Shown here one piece after another: positions 8,056-16,100 of a stretch of 41,894 nucleotides of DNA. The translations under genes were made by a program, and so were the position numbers. Positions within the stretch are counted from its first letter, which is position 1, and each line of letters starts with the position of its first letter. Source of the stretch: Deltaproteobacteria bacterium RIFOXYD12_FULL_57_12 (GTDB lineage Bacteria; Desulfobacterota; Desulfobulbia; Desulfobulbales; BM004); NCBI GenBank assembly GCA_001799275.1, contig MGTE01000048.1:13365-55258 (forward strand), written 5' to 3'. The notes under the pieces are model-generated. The model was not told the origin of the DNA, made no database searches, and saw only the letters and a list, made by a program, of their open reading frames with translations.

Positions 8056-9840
8056 TTACACCTTCTCGGCCCGCAGCAGGTCAAAGAGTTTCGATGCTGG
8101 CACTGGTTTGCTGAATAAAAACCCCTGGTACTGTTGACAGAACCCGTCCTGCAAAAAAGCTAGCTGTTCTGCCGTCTCGACGCCCTCGGCAACGGTGAGC
8201 AGATTGAGACTGCTCGAAAGAAAGATGATGGTCGAGGCAACGGCGCGGCATCCTTTATCGCCGGGCAGATCCATGATAAAGGAACGGTCGATCTTGAGTT
8301 CATCCACCGGCAGCTTGCGCAGATAGCTGAGGGAGGAATAGCCAGTGCCGAAATCGTCGATGGAGAGTTTGATCCCCATCTCCTTAATCTGCCGCATGAG
8401 CACGATCTTTTCTTCAATATCTTCTGCCAGCAGGCTTTCCGTGATTTCCAGGGTCAAAAGCGCCGGGTTGATACCGCTTTCGTCAAGGCAACGGCGGACC
8501 ATGGCGGCCAAGTCCGGGCTGGTAAACTGTTTGACGGAGAGGTTTACGCTCATGGAGAGGTCAGGATAGCCGGCCCGGTGCCACTCCTGCAACTGCCGGC
8601 AGGCCTCTTGGAGAACCCAGGCGCCGATGGGCACGATGAGTCCCATTTCCTCGGCCAGGGGAATGAAATCACCGGGCGAGACAAAACCGTCCGGGCTGTC
8701 CCAGCGCACCAGGGCCTCGACTCCTCGGATGAAACCGCTCCCCACATCCACCTTGGGCTGATAGTAAAGAACGAACTCCTGCCGCTCGACTCCCTTGCGC
8801 AACCTGTTCTCGAGACTGAGGCGTTTTTCGTACATGGAATTTATGGCAGAGGATGAAAACTGAAAGGTATCTCCACCGTTGTTCTTGGCATAATCCCTGG
8901 CGCTGGAGGCAAGACGGAGCAGGTCGCCTCCGTCGTCGCTCTCAACCGGAAAGGTGGCAATGCCCAGGCTGGCGGTGACGTAGATTTCCTTGCCCTCCAC
9001 CACCAGCGGGGGGCGCAACGCCTGGAGAATACGGCCGGCAACGATGGCGGCCCCTTCCGTTCCTCGAATGCGCTTGAGAAGCAGTGAAAAAACGCTCGCC
9101 TCCATGCGGAACAGATTCTTCTCGCTTTCGGCATTAGGGCCAGAAACGCGTCCGAGCAGGTCGACCTCCCGGATAACGCCCACAATCCGGTGCGCTACCT
9201 GGCGCAAAACCTCGTCGCCGGCAGAAAGGCCGATGGTGTCGTTAATCCGGTCGAAGCGATCGAGTTCAATGCTCAGAAGCCCCAAACCCTCCTGATAGCG
9301 TCTGGCTTCCCGCAGGGCACGATCGAGGGCCTCGAGAAACATGCGACGGTTCGGCAGGCTGGTGAGGGGATCGTAATAGGCCAGCTGATCAAGAAAGGAT
9401 TTGGCAGCCAGCGTGTTCCGGACTCGCAGCCCCAGTTCGCTCTGGTCCACCGGTTTCGCCAAAAAATCCGAGGCCCCGAGATCAAGGGCCCGGATCTTGT
9501 CCTCGCTGTCCGACGAAGCGGTCAGAATGATGACCGGCAAATGCTTGAAGCGGGAGTGGGAGCGCACCGCCGACAAAATCTCGAAACCGGAAACCTCGGG
9601 CATGAGAAGATCAAGCAGGAGGATATCAGGGCAGGTCTCCTCGATAAGCCGCATGGCCTCGACGGAACGGTCGACCAATACGAATTTGTGATACCCGAAC
9701 TCCTCCAGAAAGAACTGAACGACCCCCATCGTGATCGGTTCGTCATCGACGATCATGATGGTGGCTTCGGTCATGTGCTGGAAGTTGTATTTGACGCGCG
9801 AGTACACCCCGTCGTTTGTGTCAGTATCCGTGTTTTGCAT
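8056..9840 (-). CDS. Response regulator with degenerate GGDEF and intact EAL domain
   Basis: A 594-residue cytoplasmic protein. The receiver domain covers about 24-140, with VDDEP, phospho-acceptor D77 in LLLDLLMPE and K129. A GGDEF-fold domain (about 145-330) has RMEAS where active enzymes have R-x-GG-D/E-E-F, so diguanylate cyclase activity should be lost. The EAL domain (about 345-590) keeps the catalytic features EALVRW, NLSVKQF, EITES, IDDFGTGYSSLSYL, ELKID and EGVET, and so should hydrolyse cyclic-di-GMP. The ATG at 9838-9840 has CGGAG eight bases upstream. It is the last gene of the minus-strand run, 120 bases after the two-HPt kinase, which is the natural phosphodonor. The architecture resembles HnoB-type outputs of H-NOX relays. 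Confidence 0.92.
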   Translation of the reverse strand: MQNTDTDTNDGVYSRVKYNFQHMTEATIMIVDDEPITMGVVQFFLEEFGYHKFVLVDRSVEAMRLIEETCPDILLLDLLMPEVSGFEILSAVRSHSRFKHLPVIILTASSDSEDKIRALDLGASDFLAKPVDQSELGLRVRNTLAAKSFLDQLAYYDPLTSLPNRRMFLEALDRALREARRYQEGLGLLSIELDRFDRINDTIGLSAGDEVLRQVAHRIVGVIREVDLLGRVSGPNAESEKNLFRMEASVFSLLLKRIRGTEGAAIVAGRILQALRPPLVVEGKEIYVTASLGIATFPVESDDGGDLLRLASSARDYAKNNGGDTFQFSSSAINSMYEKRLSLENRLRKGVERQEFVLYYQPKVDVGSGFIRGVEALVRWDSPDGFVSPGDFIPLAEEMGLIVPIGAWVLQEACRQLQEWHRAGYPDLSMSVNLSVKQFTSPDLAAMVRRCLDESGINPALLTLEITESLLAEDIEEKIVLMRQIKEMGIKLSIDDFGTGYSSLSYLRKLPVDELKIDRSFIMDLPGDKGCRAVASTIIFLSSSLNLLTVAEGVETAEQLAFLQDGFCQQYQGFLFSKPVPASKLFDLLRAEKV

Positions 9841-9960
9841 TAAAACGTCTCCGATTGTTAGTTCGTTTCCAAACAAGCCTCTCTACTGAACGGATAGTTT
9901 TTGCAAGTAATCTTACCAACGAAATCCCGTTGCTCGAATCCGAGTTTCTCAACAAATGCA

Positions 9961-12900
9961 TCAGGGAGTCTTTCCTGTGGTCGGTGGCACCACCGCTCCG
10001 GCCAGACCCTTCACCTGGGCAAACATCCGGCCCGTCGCCTCCAGGTCGCCTGCCTTGGCAAAACCCTCGAGCTGCAGGGCGGGTTCGGTGAAATCATCAT
10101 ATCCGACCGACCCGGCAGAGCCTTTCAGCCAGTGGGCAAGGGCCGCAAGTTCCACCATATCCTGGCGCTCCCAGGCCTGATCCATCTTCTCAATCTGGTT
10201 TCCGAGTTTTTCGACAAAACTGAGGATGAGCGGCTGCAACCGCTCCTTGCCAGCCAGACGCGAGACAACCGGTCGGGCTATCGCCATCCCTGGCTCGCCC
10301 GACACTAGGACGTCCCTGTCCGTCGGTCGGGCTTTCATTACCCTCCTTGGCTCGTCCGACACCCGGGCGTCCATACCCATTGGTCGGGGGGGTGTGCTAT
10401 CCGGGGTCGGTGCCGCGACGCCGTCGGAAACAGATGAATTTAAGGCAGCCGGCGAGGTTGGTTCCTTGCCCGATAAAGCCACCCGTGCGGCCATGGCACG
10501 CAGATCGGCAATGGCCGCCACCGCCTCAGGGCCGCGCCCTTGCTTGGCGAGTTTTTCAAGGGTTGCCGCCGGTTCGGTGAAGACATCAAAGCCCAACGTA
10601 CCGCCAGCGCCTTTCAGCCAGTGGGCAAGAGATGCCACCTCCGCCAGATCGCCGGCATCTCCGGCCCGTTCCAGGGTCGTCATATGTTCGTGCAGTCGCT
10701 CGATAAATCGGCCGATCAGCTGTCGGAATTTCTCGTTGCCAGCAGGTAGCCGGGAAACGATGGGCGGCCCGCCCAGGCTTTCGCCATCCCTGGCTCGCCC
10801 GACACTAGGACGTCCCTGTCCGTCGGTCTGGCTTTCGCCATCCCTGGCTTGCCAGACACTAGGACGTCCCTGTCCGTCGGTCGACATAACCGGGCTGGCG
10901 GTATCGGCGATTTGGGCCGCAACCGGCTGGCCTCCGAGCAAATCGGCCATGAACTCCATAAACCGATCAATCACGATCGGCTTGGTAAAATAGCTGGAAT
11001 AGCCGGCGTCGAGGCATTCCTGCTCAAAGCCCTTCATGGCGTTGGCAGTGAGGGCGACGATCGGCGTGGTGATTCCTTTTTGCCGAAGGGCGCGGGTGGC
11101 TGCGAAGCCGTCCATGATCGGCATCTGTACGTCCATCAGGATGGCGCCGTAGTCATCGCGTTCTCCCTTGGTTACACCGACCTCACCGTTTTCCGCCTCA
11201 TCAACGGCAAGCCCCGCATCCTCGAGAAGAAGCCGCACAAGCTCACGGTTCTCGGCGCCGTCGTCCACCACCAGCACTCGCTGGCCAGCCGGGAACCGCC
11301 AGCGCCCCGCCCCGACGCCGGATTCCTCTTCCGCGGCCAACAGGACTTCATCGGGCTGCAGAAAGACGACCCCGGTCAGGTCGCCGGTGGGAAGAATCAC
11401 GTTGAAGGTACTGCCATGGCCCGGCTCACTCGTCACTACAATGTCGCCGCTCATGGCGCGGGCAAACCTGCGGCTGATCGCCAGCCCCAGACCGGTGCCG
11501 CCGTACCGGCGGGTGGTACTTGAATCGGCCTGCACAAAGGGATCGAAGATTGCCTCCAGCCGATCCGCCGGCATGCCGATCCCGGAATCGATGATGGCGA
11601 TCCTCAATCGCGGTCGGGCATTTTTTTCCATCCCTGGCTTGCCCGACACTAGGACATCCTTGTCCGTCGGTCGGGCTTTCGCCATCCCTGGCTCGCCCTC
11701 GAACCGGCAGGAGACGGTGACCCCGCCCTGGTCGGTGAACTTGATGGCGTTGCCCGTCAGGTTGAAGATGATCTGCCGCAGTCGCACGGGGTCCGTCTCG
11801 ATCTCGCGGGGCAGCGCATTTTCAGCCCGAAAATCAAGGGTGATTCCCTTTTCCCTGGCCTTTACCCCCAGCATCTGGATGACCTCGCGGATCGTTTGAT
11901 AGGGCTCGACCCGTACCTTCTCGATTTCCAGATGGCCCGATTCGACCTTGGAAAGATCGAGGATATCGTTGATGATCTCGAGGAGGTTCCGGCCGCTCCT
12001 GTGGATCGTGTTGAGATACCGGAGGCTTTCATTCTCGTTTTTCACATAGCCGCGCTTGAGCAGCTCGGTGAAGCCGAGGATGGCATTCATCGGTGTGCGG
12101 ATCTCATGGCTCATGTTGGCCAGGAAGGCGCTCTTCGCCTGGTTGGCCTCTTCGGCCTTCTGCTTGGACTGCCGCAGTTCGATCTCCTTGGCCTCGAGTT
12201 CGGTGATATCGTCGAAACTCACCAGAACGCCGGCGTGCCGTTTGCCGTCGCCCAACACCGGCGAGCAGTTAACCTTGAAGGTAAACGAGCGGCCATCGGC
12301 GAGATGGATCCAGAGCGGACGGTTGGAAAGAACCCGGCCCTCAGCCAGGGCCGTTTCCCACGGCCGCAACCCCTTTTCGATCGGTCTGCCCTCCTTGTCC
12401 GTCCACGGCAGTTCACCCGCCCGATACCCAATCAGCGAGTCGGCAGGCTTGCCAACCATGGTGGCAAAGGCCTGGTTGGCGAGGACGATATGCTCCTTGC
12501 GATCAAGGATCAGAAGACCCTCGGCCATGGTGTCGAGGGCGGCCCGCACCCTGGCGGGAATGGCCCGGGAGGGATCGAGTTGTCGAAGCACCTTGCCGAG
12601 ATAGAAATAAAAGACGAAGAAGCAGCCCAGAGCCATGAACACGACCAGGCGGAACACCGGATTGTCGAGCACCGCCCAGATGCCGTTGCCGACGAGCGGC
12701 ACGAAGCGCAGCTCCAGTTCGCCCCATTTGCTGTCGCCGGAATAAATGGGCACCCGGACCTGCGATTCCCGGGAATATTCGTCTGTCATCGGCTGCCAGT
12801 TTTCAGCATGGTCAGCGACCGCCACGAGATATTCACCGTCGTCGCGATGCAGCCCAATGGAAAGAAGATCGGGATTCCTGGTGGCCAGGAGCGTGAAGTC

Positions 12901-13101
12901 ATCGACCAGCCGCTTGATGTCGGCCTTTGCCACCAGGGCCGTGCTGTAAACGGCGAGCGCCTCGGCGAGCACCGTCCGCCCCTCCCGCACCGCCGCCATC
13001 CGATCCGGGACGAGCCCGAGGTAGCTGGCGAGCATGATCAGACTGGTGATCATGCCCACCAGTCCGAAAACGATACGAAATTTTGGGTTGAGAGTTATCA
13101 T
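9961..13101 (-). CDS. Hybrid histidine kinase with REC and two HPt domains, carrying inserted 54-bp repeats
   Basis: A 1046-residue inner-membrane phosphorelay protein. A transmembrane helix at about 9-31, a periplasmic sensor of about 115 residues and a second helix near 150-172 are followed by a PAS domain (about 185-305). HisKA has H332 in MSHEIRTPMN. The HATPase has NLTGNAIKF, DSGIGMP and GGTGLGLAIS. The receiver has D657 in LMDVQMPIMDG. Two related HPt domains follow, with AHWLKG histidines at H827 and H990. Three stretches (about residues 468-497, 741-776 and 904-944) are encoded by copies of a 54-bp palindromic repeat: inside the HATPase loop, between REC and HPt1, and between the HPts. 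The gene starts 43 bases after the giant surface protein, with no clear Shine-Dalgarno. The neighbouring REC-EAL protein is its likely target. Confidence 0.92.
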   Translation of the reverse strand: MITLNPKFRIVFGLVGMITSLIMLASYLGLVPDRMAAVREGRTVLAEALAVYSTALVAKADIKRLVDDFTLLATRNPDLLSIGLHRDDGEYLVAVADHAENWQPMTDEYSRESQVRVPIYSGDSKWGELELRFVPLVGNGIWAVLDNPVFRLVVFMALGCFFVFYFYLGKVLRQLDPSRAIPARVRAALDTMAEGLLILDRKEHIVLANQAFATMVGKPADSLIGYRAGELPWTDKEGRPIEKGLRPWETALAEGRVLSNRPLWIHLADGRSFTFKVNCSPVLGDGKRHAGVLVSFDDITELEAKEIELRQSKQKAEEANQAKSAFLANMSHEIRTPMNAILGFTELLKRGYVKNENESLRYLNTIHRSGRNLLEIINDILDLSKVESGHLEIEKVRVEPYQTIREVIQMLGVKAREKGITLDFRAENALPREIETDPVRLRQIIFNLTGNAIKFTDQGGVTVSCRFEGEPGMAKARPTDKDVLVSGKPGMEKNARPRLRIAIIDSGIGMPADRLEAIFDPFVQADSSTTRRYGGTGLGLAISRRFARAMSGDIVVTSEPGHGSTFNVILPTGDLTGVVFLQPDEVLLAAEEESGVGAGRWRFPAGQRVLVVDDGAENRELVRLLLEDAGLAVDEAENGEVGVTKGERDDYGAILMDVQMPIMDGFAATRALRQKGITTPIVALTANAMKGFEQECLDAGYSSYFTKPIVIDRFMEFMADLLGGQPVAAQIADTASPVMSTDGQGRPSVWQARDGESQTDGQGRPSVGRARDGESLGGPPIVSRLPAGNEKFRQLIGRFIERLHEHMTTLERAGDAGDLAEVASLAHWLKGAGGTLGFDVFTEPAATLEKLAKQGRGPEAVAAIADLRAMAARVALSGKEPTSPAALNSSVSDGVAAPTPDSTPPRPMGMDARVSDEPRRVMKARPTDRDVLVSGEPGMAIARPVVSRLAGKERLQPLILSFVEKLGNQIEKMDQAWERQDMVELAALAHWLKGSAGSVGYDDFTEPALQLEGFAKAGDLEATGRMFAQVKGLAGAVVPPTTGKTP
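10271..10390 (-). repeat. 54-bp palindromic coding repeat, site 1
   Basis: A full unit lies at 10283-10336 and a decayed unit at about 10337-10390. A 12-base tail of another unit precedes them at 10271-10282. The kinase frame reads the full unit as ARPTDRDVLVSGEPGMA. The site lies in the linker between the two HPt domains. Within the unit, GCCCGAC pairs with GTCGGGC around an inner GGAC/GTCC, and GCCA-TCCC-TGGC makes a second small hairpin. Confidence 0.85.
10774..10885 (-). repeat. 54-bp palindromic coding repeat, site 2 (tandem pair)
   Basis: Two head-to-tail units at 10783-10836 and 10837-10885 are preceded by a short unit tail. They lie in the same orientation as site 1, but the kinase reads them in another frame, giving TDGQGRPSVGRARDGES. 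They sit in the linker between the receiver and the first HPt domain. The third forward frame of the unit would meet a TAG, so only the two frames actually used are open. Confidence 0.87.
11612..11698 (-). repeat. 54-bp palindromic coding repeat, site 3
   Basis: One unit at about 11627-11680 is followed by the first 18 bases of another (11681-11698) and preceded by a unit tail at 11612-11619. It is read in the same frame as site 1 (ARPTDKDVLVSGKPGM). It lies inside the ATP-binding domain, between the N-box and the DSGIGMP box, where a surface loop is expected. Confidence 0.85.
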
Positions 13102-13144
13102 GGGCAGCGTCAGTTATACCATTTGGCGTGGCTCCGCACAAACA

Positions 13145-16100
13145 TCATGACCGATCCTGCTCGGATGTCAGCGTCGGAGCCTCGGGCTCGTCTTGCTTGG
13201 TCCCATCGGCCAGGATCGTTTCCAGCGACTCTTCGTCCTCTTCTTCGTCTCGGCGGCCGGCCAAGATGGGCAGGGGGTCGGCGATCTGCCAGGCAGGCAT
13301 CGAGGAAAGCAGCGAGCTGAGGAGCATACCACCCCGCACCAGCCAGATCACGTACCCGACCGAGAGTCCGGTGGAAACAGCAATGGCGGAGCCCACCACC
13401 GTTCTTTCAAGCTTCGCCTCTGCCGTACTCTCTTCCTTCATGGAATCGAGGGACTTGCGGATCAATTCGTACTGGGCGACCGTCATCGGTTCAAAAAAGT
13501 ATTCGGTGTCTCCCAACACCGCGTTTGCCGGCAGCAGCCCGCTTGTATCCGATCCGCCGTAGAACTGCGATCCACCCTGGTTGCGGCCGACAATGCGCGC
13601 AAAACTCTCGGTCGCCGAATTCGCGCCCAGGCTCGATTGAGACCCAAGGGCGGATTTATCCTCGGCGCCGGCCTTGGCCCGGGCCATTCTATCCTGACCA
13701 TTCCCGGTGGCAAGGACAAAGTTTCTGAGGAGTTGCTGCAGGGTGTTTTCCCCTTTGTCTGCATCCCCGCTCTCGGCAGCCTCTTTCTCAGCCGTTGCCG
13801 GAGGCTCCACCTGTTCCATGATGTCAGGAAGGGGTGGCGTCTGCAGGATATCAATCCGCAGGTCGCTGCGTGGCGTGACACTGATCGCCGCAGTGGCAAC
13901 CCCGCTCTGGGCCGCCACCGTGATTCCGTCTTCCGACGATTCCACATTGAAGCTGCCGGCAGCGACAGATCCCGGTGTCGGTAAAAAACGCACACCGGCC
14001 TGCGCCTGGGCAAAGGTGATGAACGTGCCTCCCGGGATAGGGGTCAGGCCATCGGCCTGAAACAAGGTGCCGTTGGTTATGCCGCTTATTTTGAAGTACG
14101 CGACCTCGGACCCGTCAGCGGGATGTCGGTCGATCACGATGGGCCCGGACAACGTATTCTCGGCGGTTGTGATCGAAGCCACCATCGGGGTGTCGCCAAT
14201 CCCGATCCCGACTACCGGCTTGCTGTCGGTTACCAAGGCAATGCCATCATCGATGCGGACCGAGATGGTGAACGGCCCGTAATAATTGGCAGAAGGCGTA
14301 AAAACGATCGCGGCGAGCAGTCCATTCACCGCGCCGATGGGACCGCTCGCCGTCCAGGTGCCGCTTGCGGCATCGTAGACAGATGCCGTGGTCCCGACCA
14401 CGGATGTACTCAAACTGCCAGCCGCCGGCGCGGAAAGGCGAAGAGACGCAGTCACCGTTGCGCTGTCCGCGTCGGTGATGACGATGTCCGTCAGATTGAG
14501 GGGAGTATCCTCGACATACCTCTCCGCAGTACTCAGATTGGTAGCCATTGGTATGTCGTTCGACGGTGTGACATCGATAGCCAGCTGCGCTGCCACCGTA
14601 CCGAGGCCGGCATCGTTTACCGTGAACTCGAAGCTGGCAAGTGGCGCGCCGCTCGCGTTAGCAGCCGGCGTGTAGACCAGGTTGGCGATATCAGCCGCCA
14701 GGATCGTATCACCGTCAGTCGCCGCTACCCCGGAGAGTTTAAGCGTGCCACCGGCAAGGCTCTGGTTGTTGATCGTTACCGACACCAGGCCGTTTGCCTC
14801 GACATCGGTAAAGGTGAAGTCGCCGGCCACGAAGGTATAAGCAATGTCTTCGGCTGTGGTCACGGTGTTCTCCAGCGCCATTGGCACGTCGTTCACCGCT
14901 GTGACCTCGATGTCCAGCTGCGCTGCCACCGTACCGAGATCAACATCGTTCACCGTGAACTCGAAGCTGGCAAGTGGCGCGCCACTCGCGTTAGCAGCCG
15001 GCGTGTAGACCAAGTTGGCGATATCAGCCGCCAGGATTGTATCACCGTCAGTCACCGCCACCCCGGAGAGTTCCAGCGTGCCACCGGCGAGGTTCTGGTT
15101 GGTGATCGTTACCGACACCAAGCCGTTTGCCTCGACATCGGTAAATATGAAGTCGCCGGCCCCAAAGGTGTAGGCAATATCCTCGGCCGTTGTCACCGTG
15201 TTCGCCAGCGCCACCGGCACGTCGTTCACCGGCGTCACGTCCAGAGCTATGACGCCATCCGCCGGCCCTGCGCCGTCCTGATCCTCGATGTGGGTAATAA
15301 TGCTGGTGTCTGCGTCGTAATGCGTGGCCGGCACAAAGACCAGCGCCGCCAGGGCGGCGTTTACCTGGGCCACCGTAGCGGATATACTCCAGATGCCGGT
15401 TGCGTCCGTATAACTCTCACCGTTCCCGCTCGCCGCGGAGAGGCTGCCGGCACCGGGAGCAGCCAAAGTAAGGATGACGGTGATCGTTGCCCCGAAATCG
15501 ACATCTGTCACCACGATATCGTCAAGGGGGACAGACGGTGCGTCCTCGAGGTATGTCTGGGTCTGCGCCAGATTGGTGGCGGTTGGTGCATCGTTTACCG
15601 AGGTTGCATCCACCGAGGTGGTATTGTCGACCACCGGCCCGGCAAAGGCGTCATCGACCGTGATGCTGAAGGTAGTGGTTTCCACCCCCCCTGGCACCAC
15701 CCGGTTGTCGACAGGGCTGAAGACCAAACCGCGAATGGCATTGGTGGCAGCCGTGGCAGTGCCGGTGTAGGAATAGATTCCGCCGCCAAGATTGACAAAG
15801 CCGCCCAGGTTGGAGAGGTTGCCCTTCGCTCCATCATCGAGGGCAACCGTCACCTGCAGATCAGCCGGGTCCGGATCGGTGATCGTCACCGTGCCAAACG
15901 GCAGCAGGGTGCCGGTGTCGTTTACCGCTTGCCCGGCCACGGTGCCGCTGATGGCCGGTGCGTCGTTCATCGAGGTGGTGATGACCGTGGTCGCGTTGTC
16001 GGTGGCAGGGGCAGCGATGGTGTCGTCAACAATGATGGTGAAGGTGGTGGTCTCCGTATCATTCGGCGCCGCCCGGTTGTTGGCCGGTTCGAAGATCAGC

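Noticed and set aside
11896-13320. A 474-codon plus-strand frame opposite the two-HPt kinase
   Set aside because: It is antisense to sensor, PAS and HisKA domains and shows no protein features of its own.
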